DNA of 64,000 nt, from contig OY751489.1 of assembly GCA_963565915.1 (NCBI GenBank), forward strand, positions 1,860,001 through 1,924,000, in the 5' to 3' direction. Of this stretch, positions 41,772 through 54,080 are shown piece by piece (position 1 is the stretch's first letter; every line of letters begins with the position of its first letter). The notes under the pieces were generated by a model. It did no database searches. It had not been told where the DNA came from and worked only from the letters and a program-made list of their open reading frames with translations. Source of the stretch: Entoloma clypeatum. Taxonomy: Eukaryota > Basidiomycota > Agaricomycetes > Agaricales > Entolomataceae. A program made the translations under genes and the position numbers.

Positions 41772-44154
41772 ATGCGCCGTCCTATTTCTCTGCTTGCGAT
41801 ATGGATTGGCGCTGTCGCTGCGGCGCCTCCTACCGCTCCTACGGTTCAACTGGATAGCGCGACGGTGACTGGAACAACCTCAGGTCGAACCTCACAATTC
41901 TTGGGTATACCTTTCGCCCAACCGCCGTGAGTGCTTTTATGTCCTAATTGACGATGATGTCGTCGTCGTCCTGATCGATTTGCGAAGGACGGGAGACCTT
42001 CGGTTTCGACTGCCGCAACCAAACTCTCCATACAGTAGTAACGTTGATGCGACGAAATACGGTCCATCTTGCCCACAGCAAGCCCCCGACATTCCGATTC
42101 TCACCGGGCTGGTACAAGACGCTGCGGATCTCGTCTTCCATTCAATCTATGCAGCCGTTTTTCCAGATGACGAGGACTGTGAGTTTACATCTCCTTTTCG
42201 CTCAGAGTTTTTATTCACTTTAACATAGGTCTGACAGTCAATGTGATCAAGCCGACATCCGTCGCACCAACATCCAAATTGCCAGTAATTGCGGTAGGTT
42301 TGATATGCTTCCGGGGCTGCACATGTTGAACATGACTCCATCCTCAGTGGTTATTTGGGGGTACTCATACAGCCCATTCATGCCCTTGAGTTATTGTGAC
42401 TGAACTATTTCGCGCCCAGGTGGATTTGGACTTGGAAGCAGCTCCTTGTAAGCAATTGGCACTTGTGACGCGCGACAAACAGCTCAGCACCGTCCTAGTT
42501 ATCCTGGCTCCAAGATTGTCGAGCAATCGATCGATCTCGGATATCCTGCAATTTATGTCAGTATGAATTATAGGTAAGTACGAGTGGTCTGAAAGGAGGT
42601 GCCTTGTCCAACTTGAAATTCACTCTTTGAAGACTGAACGGTAAGTAAGGTCCAAGTACCTATTATTTCAAAGGTACGAGACAAGACCCTAGCTTTCGGG
42701 TTCCTTGGCGGCCAAGAAATCAAGGCTGCAGGCGTCGGGAATTTGGGATTGCAAGATCGTGAGCGGTTCTTCCTTGCGAGGGTACTCAGGCTGAAGATGG
42801 TCATTTAAAGAGCGTCAGGCGCTGAGATGGATCAAGAAATATATAGGTGCTTTCGGGGGTGACCCTGCTAAGGTAACAATGTATGCATGACGCGCTTCGT
42901 CTCCGTCTATCAAATTGACATATCCCTCAAGTTGGGGAGAATCTGCCGGAGCCATGTCTGTAGCTCTACATATGTTGACCAACGGAGGCAATAATGAAGG
43001 CCTTTTCCGTGCTGGATTCATGCAGTCAGGATCTCCAATTCCTGTCGGCGACATCATCAATGGACAAGAATACTACGACGCCATAGTTTCACAAACTGGC
43101 TGTTCTCGTTCAGCAGATACCCTTGCTTGTTTGAGGACGGTCCCTTATTCCACGCTCAAGGCGGCAATGAAGCGTTCCCCTGGAGTTTTTGCGTATCAGG
43201 TCTGCGTTGTTTTATTTATCGAGACATGGCGTCTAACCCTGCCGTTCAGTCACTGAACGTTGCCTGGCTGCCTCGAGCAGATGGGGTGTTTTTAACTGAT
43301 TCTCCCCCGAGATTAGTGTCGCAGGGATCCGTCGCGAACATTCCATTTATCACTGGTACGACGATTCCGCTCTCATATGTGACCTTGACCTATGCAGCTT
43401 AAGGTGATTGCGATGACGAGGGCACGCTTTTCGGGCTTTCAAGTTTGAATGTTACGTGTGTGATTCTCTTTCTATTCTCGTTCAATGAAACCTGATATGT
43501 CTTAGCACCGATAATCAGTTCAGAAACTACGTCCAGAATACCTTTTTGGCTGGAGGACCATCATCTTCTGACATGGATCTGTTGATGAGTCTGTACCCAA
43601 GCGACATCACCAAAGGCTCTCCATTTGGTACAGGGATATTAAACGCAATTACTCCGCAATTCAAGCGGATCGCCGCTTTGCTAGGGGATGGTGTATTCCA
43701 AGGCCCTAGACGGTACTTCTTGCAACAACGTTCCACGAAACAACCCACCTGGGCGTATTGTGCGCGCCTCTACTCTCAACTTTTTATTTTATTCTCTATA
43801 GCTACTTCCCTCAGTGAACGCACGTGGAAAGGCTTTACCAGTACTGGGAGCGGTGAGTGGAATAAATTACCGTTGTAACTCGGTGAATTGACCGCCAGGT
43901 CATACATTCAGACTCATGCCACCGACGTAGTTAATGCTTTTGGAGGCGGTGACATGGCAAACTACCTTATTCGTTTTGCAGCTAACCTCGATCCGAATGG
44001 TGGAGCAGACATCAGTTGGCCAAAATACGCAGTATCATCACCCAAAATGCTCTTATTACAGGATGGCCTCATTCCTCAAGCTATCACCTATGACACCTAC
44101 AGAACAGACGGGATAAATGCCCTCACAAATTACACACTCGCTCATCCTCTTTGA
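41772..44154 (+). CDS. Secreted type-B carboxylesterase/lipase
   Basis: I start at MRRPISLLAIWIGAVAAAP, a clear signal peptide; an in-frame ATG at 41694 would bury it. Alpha/beta-hydrolase blocks in order: GRTSQFLGIPFAQPP, CLTVNVIKP, the oxyanion hole WLFGGGFGLGSSS (joined across an intron), NLGLQDQR(Q)ALRW, the nucleophile GESAGAMSV, GFMQSGSP and the catalytic-His block LGATHATDVVNAFGG. To obtain the last block the final intron must end at ACATTCAG rather than the earlier CGCCAG. The fold resembles the Candida rugosa lipase/fungal esterase family and would hydrolyse carboxylic esters outside the cell. Many introns; intact as far as I can read. Confidence 0.87.
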
Positions 44155-44619
44155 CTTATTTTTCATGCCTGTGTATCATGTGGGGCTTTGTCAACAAAGT
44201 AACAAAGCTTCCTCGTGAACCTGGCGCCTAATCTAGCTACATCTGTACCACTACCATTACTATCTACAGAACTAATTCAACTCGAACTGTCGTGTCATGT
44301 CGGCTGTCTCAATTTCCCTTCTGGCTGCCGCAATGGGTCCTTTGTTCCTAGAAGAGATGAACAGGAAGAAAACTGTTCGGAATTGGTGGAGGGTAGCTTA
44401 GATAGAGCGTCGGAAGACTCTCTTCACCCCACCTCGTTTGGCGCTCTTTGTGATCGTGGGGACCCGACTGTTCGAACGAGCTTTATACTGTATGTCACAA
44501 AGGGATGACGACCCAGACAATACAAAGCTTAATCAATAACATACCAAGAACATAATGTAGTCTAGAAGTATATGCTGTAGTGAAGTGGGTAGAAGGTAGG
44601 ACCATTATCAAACTGCACG
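44155..44619. other. Convergent spacer between carboxylesterase and MSP1
   Basis: 3' flanks of two convergent genes. The frame at 44215-44508 shows no domain. Confidence 0.45.
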
Positions 44620-46162
44620 TCAATCTAACTTTGCCATATCATCATCACGATCAACTGATGGTAACGGACTCGAGCCGTCGTGTACAAAGAAGTCACTGAT
44701 TTTCAGTGGTCGGAGGTCAAAGCCCTGAGAACGAGTGGAAGTCAGTGAACAACCTCACGTATTGAGGTCCTCGGGACGAACTGACCTCTAGTTGACCTTT
44801 TTCCAGTATGTCTTGATTCCCATCTGCTCTCCGCATGTATTCCCGCACAGGCACCATTGCAGCATTTCTACACATCTCTTTGAGATCAGAGCCCGAGAAT
44901 CCTTCCGAAAGCTGTGCGAGTTCGTTCAACGGGAACTCGGGTGCAAGTTTAGTGTCTTTTAACATCTGCATAACGCGTAAACCCCCCAACTCATGAGAGA
45001 CAAAATACTACACACAAGTGTGAGAATCCTTAGCCGTTGCTCAATGTTTGGAAGTTGTATCGCAAAACGCTTGGGCATCCGGCGAAGAATGGCGGCGTCG
45101 ATGTCGTTTGGCCGGTTTGTGGCGCCCAGAACAAGTATCCGGTCCGAAGATGAAGTCAGGCCATCCCATAGTCTACAATCAATCGAACACAGACATCAAC
45201 GACGAGCAAAGATAGTATTAAGAGTAACTCGCGTCATAAATTCTGCTTTCATCATCCCCGTTACCTCGTGATCGCCCTTCGTTCTTTCCCTGAGGAAGGA
45301 ATCGATTTCATCGATAAAAATGATACTCGGCTGCGTCTTCCGGGCGAGGCTGAACAATCCCGCGACGAGCTTGTTCGATTCGCCGTACCATTTATTCGTA
45401 AGGACGGACGCCGCGATGTTTATGAAGGTCGCGCCGGACTCTTTCGCAAGAGCTTTTGCGAGCATGGTTTTGCCACAACCAGGCGGACCGAAGAGCAGCA
45501 CGCCCTTTGGTGCGCTGAGAAGGGAAGAGGAAGAAGAGAAGAGGTTGGGGTAGAGCAGGGGGTAAATGATGGATTCGCGGAGGGAGGAAATGATGGGGTC
45601 TAAACCTCCGATGTCTAACGGAGGAAGAGATTGTGTATGGATAATGTTTCCTGTATGATAGGCTTGGTGTTTGAGAGACTCACCACTGAATCGGACGTGG
45701 ATATCGTCGGGGTGTATGACTTCATTCGCCACGGTTTCTGTGTAAGCCCTTTAGTGTCGTGGCATGTTAGGTTTGGTGAGAACGAGGGGCGTACTTTCGT
45801 ATTCGTCGAGCTGGAGACCTGCATGTCCTAACCGTTTCAAGGCTTCCAGCTGTTTCGCCTTAACGCTCTTCTTCTTGTCTGGGGATACGCTGTCAAGCAC
45901 CCACTGATGCCCAGAGGAAATCCGTCAATGTGTGGGGACGGATGACGAGTTGGTGGGAGGCTCATACTCGCATGGTATAGAACAATGCTGCCTGGGCACG
46001 GACATTTAGCGAGGCTTATGACTGTGAGATGTAGGGGCAATACACACTTGAGAAGCAAGAAAAAGAGCGACTTGAAACCAGCGTTTTCAGTTTAGGAATG
46101 ATTGGGATTTGATAGTTGGACACACCGTCGAGCATGACTCGTTTTGTGCTGCTATTCACCAT
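44620..46162 (-). CDS. MSP1: Msp1/ATAD1-type AAA ATPase
   Basis: The AAA core is clear: [15 protein letters not shown], Walker A GPPGCGKT, the NKWYGES pore loop, Walker [12 protein letters not shown], sensor [10 protein letters not shown], the arginine fingers in LRRMPKRF, and [21 protein letters not shown]. The N-terminal linker [20 protein letters not shown] is typical of Msp1. The end is PLKISDFFV...DDDMAKLD. Msp1 sits in the mitochondrial outer membrane and peroxisomes and extracts mislocalised tail-anchored proteins. The first exons, which should encode the single membrane anchor, are split by introns. I could not fix the start; [11 protein letters not shown] at 46162 is the best candidate. 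Stop at 44620-44622. Confidence 0.87.
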
Positions 46163-46375
46163 CTTGGTACAGAATTTGCGTTTTTGGCAGGCCTCTGGAG
46201 GATGGCGATGAGGACCTGCAGAATCCGCTGCGTGTAACCCCAAGTTACGTAAAACGTTGAGAACGGATGCAAATTGTGCATGTAGGTACTTACTACGCTA
46301 TGATACACACTAAATTTACCATGAAATAGAGATACACAACCAAGACAGCGCGATATCGAAGTACTAGCTCTGAAT

Positions 46376-46890
46376 CTATGCCTGCCGCTGCGGGTCGTCA
46401 ACAACCGACTGACAGTGACCAACCGAATCTCCACCCCGTCGCGACTCTGCCACCACCGCTTTTGGTGGCAAGGACAACGGTGGGGATGATGGTGGGCCCA
46501 AATACCACATCTGGATGACAGGCAAGGTATCCGCCGAAGCGGAGAGGGGTGTGTTTTGACGGTATGCCACAGGTGTGGCGGAAGGAACGCGGATGAATCG
46601 AATGATTGCGTCCCATTTCACGAAGGCCCATAACATGATCACAAAAATCACACATATCACTGTGACTTCTGTCAGAGTAGAGGCGACGCCACGACGAATC
46701 GAGGCTCACCAATGACGGTTATAATGGCCAGGACGACCTCATGCGTCAAAGTAGTGCCAGGGTAGCTCGCCGGCTCGACGACGGAGAAGCGGTTCTCATG
46801 ATCGACGGGCTGGGTGGCCGACTCGGATTGGATTGCAACAGCACCAGCGCAGGTTGCGGCGGAGAGCATGAGGATGCCCAAAACAATCAT
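46376..46890 (-). CDS. Small secreted/single-pass membrane protein, paralogue 1
   Basis: Two exons with one GTGAGC...CACAG intron joining IITVI to VICVIF. The product has a signal peptide (MIVLGILMLSAATCAGAVA), a short ectodomain containing PASYPG, one membrane helix (VICVIFVIMLWAFV) ending in KWD, and a Ser/Pro-rich cytosolic tail of about 80 residues. I recognise no family. It shares layout and the YPG and KWD landmarks with the gene at 48373-48880, so the two look like diverged tandem duplicates. Function unknown. Confidence 0.5.
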
Positions 46891-48372
46891 TGAGAAGAGT
46901 TATATTGGTTCGACGACCGCTGTGTAGTCAAACAGACGGGCGAAGCTGTCGATGTTGGCGGAGGGGTGCCGAGAAAATCATTACAGAGGAGTGTGCATTT
47001 ATAAGTTCCATCTAAAGTGATCGAGCTGACTTGGTTTCGACATAGAGTAGGGTTAATCATCCCAAGCTTGCCTTGCCCCCAGTCACCCCAGTTTAAAGGT
47101 CAGACACATATACCACAAAAATCGATTTGCGGTTTATGGGCACGATCCTTCGAACAACGCTGATTGGTGCGCTGCCAGCCAGGATTGTGTCGGGAAATTA
47201 TCTAACAAAGTGGTTCAAGATCAGCGCAGCTCGGTTCGGACAGCGCGGAACTTGAGCTAGAAGCAGTAAGTCTTCACATTACTGTAAAAGTGAGGATTTT
47301 CTCCGGAATAGTTTGCCAAGAACGATGTAACTGATCACTATACAGACGTTTCGGCTCAAACATATTCTGGTTTGCTCGAGTATTTATTACCGTGGTGTGG
47401 ACCCTTCATTCCCGAAGTCATATCCGAACCACATGAATCGCAGCTGTGATGCAAGGTGGAAACCGAGAATGGCCACAAGGTATTGATCGAATTACCTCGC
47501 TCCCATCCGAAATTGTCGTGATTCACCAACCGTTGCGATTGCTTTGAATGTTGCGTGAATTCGACCGCCTTGGTTTCTTCTCCATCAGTGGGGTCCGGGC
47601 AAGACCACAACAAGGAACGAAGATTCGTGTGCCATGGGTATCGGACATTACTAACCGGAACGACCCATTGGTCTGCATTTGCCTCTTGCGGACAAGGGAG
47701 AGAGGCGGGCCCGGGGTTACTCACGTCCAGACCACAGCCACCAAGGGAGGCCTTGAAGTGTCTTCGACGGAGAACAGATAAGGTGCAGAGTTTGAATACC
47801 CATTCCGGAGTAGAATTCGGGTGAGTGAGCATGAAAAAAGGGCAGTTTCCGTGGTTCGGACAAGGTCGTGCGTCGCAGATGTTGGCAATGACGGTGGCTG
47901 CGTGAAGGCTCGCTCACTATTTGGACCAGTTAGAACGAGAAACGGAGCATGTTTGAGTACGAGTAATGAGGTGAAGCAGCTAGTGTACAGGTGAATAATC
48001 TAGAAACGCTGAGCGGATTGGGGAAAGTTCATGGAAAGAGTCCTGCGTATTTTGTTGTAATGATACATCTCAAGGTGGTGTCCGCAAGTAGAAATACAGN
48101 NNNNNNNNNNNNNNNNNNNNNNNNNNNNNNNNNNNNNNNNNNNNNNNNNNNNNNNNNNNNNNNNNNNNNNNNNNNNNNNNNNNNNNNNNNNNNNNNNNNN
48201 NNNNNNNNNNNNNNNNNNNNNNNNNNNNNNNNNNNNNNNNNNNNNNNNNNNNNNNNNNNNNNNNNNNNNNNNNNNNNNNNNNNNNNNNNNNNNNNNNNNA
48301 TACAGAGAGAGCAACGAAAAAGCATCAGATCGGGGCTAAACGGGGGGGACAGTCCTTTCGATATAATCCAGG
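46891..48372. other. Intergenic region with assembly gap; possible Cys-rich ORF
   Basis: Contains 200 N at 48100-48299. A minus-strand frame at 47356-47832, open further upstream, reads CDARPCPNHGNCPFF and FKASLGGCGLD and meets a GTGAGT donor-like site near 47723. It could be an exon of an unrecognised cysteine-rich gene. The evidence is weak and I do not call a CDS. ORFs that run through the N block are artefacts. Confidence 0.3.
48100..48299. other. Assembly gap (200 N)
   Basis: Exactly 200 undetermined bases, probably a fixed-length scaffold gap. The true size is unknown. The bases ATACAG occur on both sides. Confidence 0.99.
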
Positions 48373-48880
48373 TCATCGAACCGCTAGGGCCGGAGGTTGC
48401 ACGATAGTCCTGGACAAGGGTGCGCTCCGCGTCACTGTTGGGGATGGAACAGTTACCAATGGCACAGGGAAGGATGACGTCTGACACGAGCTGGTGTTGG
48501 AGGAGCAACGATGTCTCGAAGACGCCAGTAGCATGTGGCAAAGTCGCGTGAGGCTATCCCACTTCCTGAAGAGATAGAGCGCAATTATGAAAGCGAAGAA
48601 AATAACTGTGTTCCAACCGTTCACATGAACTGTTTCGGGGCGAAGGGCCAGTAGAAGACGTACTGGCAACGATCACAACGCTTTCAATAATACTGCGAGC
48701 CATGCCGCTACCTCCGGGGTAGTCGGCAGCATCGAGTGGAGATAAGAGTATTTTGGAATGTGTAATTTTTGTGCCACGAGAGTCCTTGACGGGGGGAGCG
48801 AGACCCGGGATCGCTATAGCCACGACAAGATTGCTGACCAGCAACATGTGCAGGAGGGACATAGAGAGGTTACGCATCAC
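48373..48880 (-). CDS. Small secreted/single-pass membrane protein, paralogue 2
   Basis: Two exons. The signal peptide is MSLLHMLLVSNLVVAIAIPG. A short ectodomain with AADYPGGSG follows. The intron (GTACGTC...AACACAG) joins VVIVA to IIFFAFIIALYLF, one membrane helix ending RKWD. The tail is Ser/Thr/Pro-rich. The same layout, intron position relative to the helix, and YPG/KWD landmarks are seen in the gene at 46376-46890. No known family. The assembly gap lies 73 bp beyond the stop. Confidence 0.5.
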
Positions 48881-49199
48881 CGAGATATTTCTTTTAGGGA
48901 TGAATTGATTTAGATGTGGAAGATCACCGAGATGTGGGACGTACCTTGTATCGAGAAGAGGCCAAGACGCATGGAGAGAAGGAATGAGGCAGAATTCGAT
49001 GTAGTGACCGGTTTATGTAGGTTGGAACATATCCCCGATGGGCGGTAGTAGAGTTGACAGGGCTAGTGCCAGTTCCAGGGGAACGCGTCTAGTCTATACT
49101 AGGCCAGTTAAGTTTGACATTGCGCATCCGTCTAGCAATGCGCGCTGTGGATACAGTACCAAGGGACCAGGAATGCAGTGCTCGCGGTGGTCAAAGATC

Positions 49200-51208
49200 A
49201 TGGATCAAACACCAGCACAGCCACACAAATCCATGTTATTCCGTCTTTCAATCTTTGCTTACCTCGCATTCGCTCTTTCTTTCAATCTTTACGCCCGCTG
49301 GCTTCGCTCCCAAAATTCCCGTCGTCGGAAGGCCATTCTTTCATCGCTTCGCGTATCCGAACCAAAACGGAAGCGGCTCCTGGGTTTTTTCCACCCATAC
49401 TGGTGAGTACGACCTACAACTCCCAAGAAGCTGTTGCACACTTTGATTCTACAAAGTCAATTCAAGTAATGCCGGAGGAGGCGGGGAACGTGTTCTTTGG
49501 ACCGCCATCGCCGCTTTGCAGCGCACAGAACCGGATGTGATCAGTATTGTCTATAGCGGGGATGTAGATGCCTCGAAGGATGAAATCATTGCCAAGGTCA
49601 AGGTCAGAGATTTTCTCACTGCTCTGCAGCCGAAGCCAGCTGAGTTCCCTTGTTAAAACAGGCACGGTTCGACATTACCTTGGATCCATTTACACTTCAT
49701 TTCGTCTTTCTGAATTCACGATGGCTGGTCGAGGATGCCACATGGCCGCGTTTCACCCTTCTCGGACAAAGTCTCGGGTCAATGTATCTTGCATGGGAAG
49801 CAATGTCAAAGCTCATACCCGATATCTACGTTGGTCAGTTGCATCGTTCCAAATATCACCCCTGGTTGTTAAGAGAGTTCCCTTCTTTTCCAGACACCAT
49901 GGGTTATGCATTCACTTTTCATGTCGTCACTCACTTGGCAACGATCCCCATTGGGGCCTATGTCCATTATCCAACCATCAGCACCGATATGGTCTCCAGA
50001 GTTAGAACTCGGAATGCCGGTCATAACAACTCGGGCACTATATCCCGTTCTGCAATCTTGAGTTGGCTAAAACTGTTGTAAGCACTCTTTGTCATTTCGT
50101 TCCTTGGTATAACATATCGTTTCCCAGATATTATCGGATCTTTATGTACTATTACTCTCGGTCTCTTGCCAACGCGCACTTTCTCATGGTCAATTCCTCA
50201 TGGACAAAAAATCACATCGACTCACTGTTGCAGTACAAAGACACCCTCGTTCGGGCGTTGCAGTTCCTGCCTCCGTTCATTTTCTTGCAACTGTCGGCCA
50301 ATCTCCGTCCTGATAGACCGGACGAAGCTCGCATTGTTTACCCCCCTTGCGATACGAGAGAGATGGCCAAATTCATCCTGACAGGACGAGAACGTGTTAT
50401 CCTGAGCGTCGCACAATTTCGGTATGATCATCTTCACATCTTTGTTTTCCTTCTATTCATTGCCAAATTACTCAGGCCAGAAAAGGATCACGCTACTCAG
50501 CTGACTGCATTCAGCAGGCTGCTCAAAGCTCACCCGAAGTATGTCCAGAAAGGCACAGCGGTGAAACTGGTGTTGCTAGGCGGAAGCCGTAACTCTGGTG
50601 ATGTGGCACGTGTCGAGGGTCTGCGGCGGCTGGCTCGGGACCTTGGGATCGAGGTAGGCTTGTCATGATTGGCATCCACAGCTTTTCGTTGCTAATCGCG
50701 ATAAATATAGGATCATGTTCAATTTGTTGTCAATGCGCCTTATCCAGACATGCTCGAGTGGCTTTCTCGAGCGAGTATTGGCCTCAGCACAATGGTGGAT
50801 GAACATTTCGGAATTAACGTGGTTGAACTGATGGTTCATTTTCCTCCTCCGTGTCGTTCGGTGCTTTTAATCAAGGATATTAGGCGGCAGGTGTCATTCC
50901 GGTAGCCCATGCGTCTGGAGGACCCTTAAGGGACATTATTGTGTCATTTAATGGCGAGCCTACAGGTACAAACTTGTTTCAGTCCATCCCGATTCTTTTC
51001 CTTATCCTGAGGGCATTGTTGTCTAGGATACCACGCCAGAACTGCGGACGAATTTGCGGAGGCGATGCATACCGTTCTTACCTTATCTCTAACGGAAGAT
51101 TTGGCCATGAGGACAAGAGCACGAATGTGGGCAGTACAAAGATTTTCCGCGGAGGAGTTCGAGAAGGCTTGGAATGAGAGTGGATGGAGAACCTTGCTTT
51201 TCCGGTGA
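49200..51208 (+). CDS. ALG11: ALG11 alpha-1,2-mannosyltransferase
   Basis: Adds the fourth and fifth mannose to the dolichol-linked oligosaccharide on the cytosolic face of the ER. The N-terminus ([12 protein letters not shown], then [16 protein letters not shown]) provides the membrane anchor. The next exons give [100 protein letters not shown] and [10 protein letters not shown]. The GT4 donor site is [12 protein letters not shown] + [14 protein letters not shown], split by an intron. It ends [12 protein letters not shown]. About ten introns; no disabling change seen. Confidence 0.93.
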
Positions 51209-51524
51209 TTCGGACTCTTGGTCATATGTATGGCTGATCTTGTGCTTTCCGCAAGCGTTCGGGAGATACTTGCAACCCAGCCGAGGTGGAGAGCGAATTG
51301 AAACGAGTTCGGTTCGGTGATCTTAAGTTGTATATTCCGAGCTAGCCATATTATCAACCCTTGAAACTAATATTGTGTGGCATGGTATGTGGTACATCTC
51401 GATAACAACGAAGGACATGAGTCCACGTCAGGTGCATGCGGGTCTTTTCGAACCACAATTCATCGAGGCTGGATCATTTGATGTCCGCAAAGCGACGTTT
51501 CGGGAAAACCCCGGTTGCCCTCTC
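51209..51524. other. Short spacer between ALG11 and the DUF3128 gene
   Basis: No separate feature. An in-frame ATG at 51375 could extend the DUF3128 protein upstream by 50 residues, but the added sequence does not resemble the family. Confidence 0.4.
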
Positions 51525-51973
51525 ATGTCGAAACCCGACTTCAAGACGGCCGTCCGTCAAGAGGAGGCGTACCTTCGTCTCATCTACCCCACAGCGGACG
51601 ACATTCCTGGATGCATCAGTCTTTTTGACACATATCTATCCTGCAACGTCATCCGCGCGCAAGTCAAGTCTCTATACCGGTACGGCCAGCGCCCGGAATG
51701 TTCTCAGAAGCTGGAAGATTTCAAGTTTTGCCTGACGCTCAAGTCTTCGCACCCCGAGGAACGGCGGGACGCGTGGATCACGAGGAGGGCAGAGTGGTGG
51801 GCACACCGACGGCTGGGAAAGAGTAGCGAAGATATTTGGGATATCCGCGAGTAAGTCCGCTTTCTGTTTTTGCTTCAGCATGACCAAACCCGACTCTTCT
51901 GTTTTATAGTGAGCCTCTGAAGTCTTTCCCGAGGCCAATTACAGAAGAACTCAGATCGCCACCAATCGAATAA
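51525..51973 (+). CDS. DUF3128/Emi1-like small protein
   Basis: Start MSKPDFKTAVRQEEAY (51525) fits the family. The DUF3128 block follows: DIPGCISLFDTYLSC, IRAQVKSLYRYG, CSQKLEDFKFCLTLK, HPEERRDAWITRRAEWWAHRRLG and SSEDIWDIR. An intron at 51850-51909 joins it to the tail EPLKSFPRPITEELRSPPIE. The two paired cysteines (C..., C and FKFC) are conserved. Yeast Emi1 is needed for early meiotic gene induction; the biochemical role is unknown. Convergent with the FMN dehydrogenase (186 bp between stops). Confidence 0.85.
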
Positions 51974-52159
51974 ATTTCAGACAACTGCGGCATCTCATGT
52001 CCAGGTCTTTTGTAACGAGCTCAACGTCCCCGGGATCGACAAAACTGCTTTTTCTGCCAGTCAACTGCGTTTGGCACAATCAGAAGAACATAGTTATATC
52101 AATACGGAAATTTTACGCTATCAATGAGGGGGGGTTGGATGTCGATATCCCACCAACAT

Positions 52160-53763
52160 CTACAACTCGAAATCCAGTTTCGTGATCACCTCTTCTCTTT
52201 TGCCTTGAATCTCGTTGAGATTTTGATATCCTGACAGACCGAGGGTCGTGTCTAGATCCGCAAGTGTGTGCTGGATTACTTGCTCGACACCAGGTTGGCC
52301 ACCCACTATCATCCCATACAACCATGGCCTGCCAACTGCTCATCCGTGAAAACTTTTCACGTTCTGTGCAGGATTGGAAATAACTTACGCAAAACCCCCT
52401 GAGCGCCTAATGCCATTGCCTTGATGATATCGCTACCGTTCCGAATGCCAGAATCGAAGAGAACAGTCAACTTGCCAGATGCTTGCGCCGCCTTGACTTT
52501 CTCGGACTGCGTAATATTTGCAAGAGCGTAGATAGATGGAATTGCCCCGTCAACTTGACGACCACCTGAAAAAGTTGTGAGAGCAGTCGCATTGAAGGCA
52601 GACGGACAAGCTATACCATGGTTTGAAACGATTATGCCATCTACACCGTGATCGAGGGCTTTTTCAGCGTCCTAGATTTGGGTGTTAATGAAAGCAGAAT
52701 GGCCCAACCCAACGCACGTGTACGCTTTGGATGCCCTTGAGTACCAAGTATCCATCCCACTGTTGCCTTAACCACTTGAGATCCTCCCAGTCACGAAATA
52801 CGCCAGAATTGGCTTCCTTCAGCCATTCAGTCCCAAGGAAAACATCATCTCTCGTCTCCTCGTCACCAGCTGAAAAGAGCTTGTCCTTCGCCGCTGCATC
52901 GTACGGAAACTCGGGATGGTGGTCAAGAATGGGCTGGCGATCCAATCTTGCCATGAAGACGGGGTCGGATCGTCCCACTTCGATACCTACGCCATGTGCG
53001 AACGGAAGATACGCCGCCTCAAGGTCGTGTGGGCGCCAGCCAAGCAGCATGGTGTCCAGGGTGACGACAAGGGCTTTGAAGCCATTAGCTTTCGCTCGGG
53101 CAAGAAGTGAGAGTGTCACGTCGTTCGTCCGAGGCCTGGAATGATGTATAAGGATGCAGGAAAGACTGCAAAGTAGCCACGCGCACCAGTAGAGTTGGAA
53201 CCATCTGTAACCGTCACCGTTAGCCTGAGCAACTTCCTCGATGCTTCGAGATGATGCGGTGCTCATGACGAAGGGTATGCCCAGCTTCTGTCCTGCACGA
53301 GCTGCTGCAAGTTCTGCTTCCTCATGGAAAATGGCTTGGACGCCAATGGGAGCAATGAATACGGGAGAAGGGTGCTTGACTCCGAAAATCGTGGTCTCAA
53401 GTCACTGTTTCATTGCAACGTTCTTCGCTAAGAGTTCATGGGAGATCGTACCTCAAGGCTCCGCTTGGTAGCCTTTGTGAGCATGCGCGGGATGATGGCA
53501 TATTTATCGAGGCCTTTGCGGTTAGCACGATAGGTTGTATTCGTCCCTGCACTACCAGCAGCATACATGAAAGCTCCTGCACAGAAAGGTTCATTGGCGC
53601 GAATGAGGACGATCATATCAGTGGATGTACCTGGATGGTCTTTCAATGTTTCCTTTGCCTTGGCTTCGATTTCCTCAAACACGACGGTTCCTAAGGGTTG
53701 AGGGCCCCGTTGGCTCCGATATATTCCTGGCATGTACGACGCCCATCCTGTGAGGTTTGCCAT
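52160..53763 (-). CDS. FMN-dependent alpha-hydroxyacid dehydrogenase (lactate 2-monooxygenase-like)
   Basis: Starts MANLTGWASYMPGIYRSQRG. It has the TIM-barrel flavoenzyme blocks AFMYAAGSAGTNTTY, IIPRMLTK, VFIAPIGVQAIFHEEAE, IPFVMSTASSRSIEEVA, YRWFQLYW, FKALVVTLDTMLLGWRPHDL, YLVLKGIQSVHDAEKALDHG, the catalytic His in IIVSNHGGRQVDGA (completed across an intron near 52560-52615), VLFDSGIRNGSDIIKAMALGA and GRPWLYGM. It ends EEVITKLDFEL. The LGWRPHDL and PFAHGVG segments are typical of lactate 2-monooxygenase-like fungal members rather than cytochrome b2, and no heme domain is present. It oxidises a 2-hydroxyacid, probably L-lactate or a relative. Confidence 0.88.
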
Positions 53764-54080
53764 TCTCTATGGTTGGAACAGAGATTCTTCATCGTTTCCT
53801 GGATTCCTGATCATGGGTTAGTGCCGGTCCAGCGGGCCGGTGAAGTCACCTCTTCCCATCGATGTAACATCCTTTTCAATCCTCACTCTACACCTACACC
53901 TTCAACCCCAGTAGGAACCGCCCCCGTTTTCATCGATTTTTTTTCCATTATGGTCGATCAAAATCAATTCCATTGATTTTGATCACCTCTGGGGCTCACG
54001 TTGTTGCAAGGGTGAGCGCTTTGTTCCTCCAGATGACGGTATGCCCAAGGCCCTCTGTTCACAGATTCACGGGAATCTGT
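53764..54080. other. Spacer with a 13-bp perfect hairpin
   Basis: No gene. At 53956-53984 GATCAAAATCAAT is followed by TCC and its exact complement. A weaker GC-rich inverted repeat (CCGGTCC...GGGCCGG) lies near 53826. The last five bases (TCTGT) are the target duplication of Copia element 3. Confidence 0.6.

Noticed and set aside
43855..43909. Frameshift in the carboxylesterase before the catalytic His
   Set aside because: Using the later acceptor ACATTCAG restores the frame and the conserved LGATHATD block, so no mutation is needed.
37714..44154. Trehalase, carboxylesterase and neighbouring oxygenase/dehydrogenase as a biosynthetic gene cluster
   Set aside because: No core synthase and no shared pathway. 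The intervening genes are housekeeping.
47991..48541. ORFs that span the N block
   Set aside because: They exist only because N codons do not stop translation. They are not evidence of genes.
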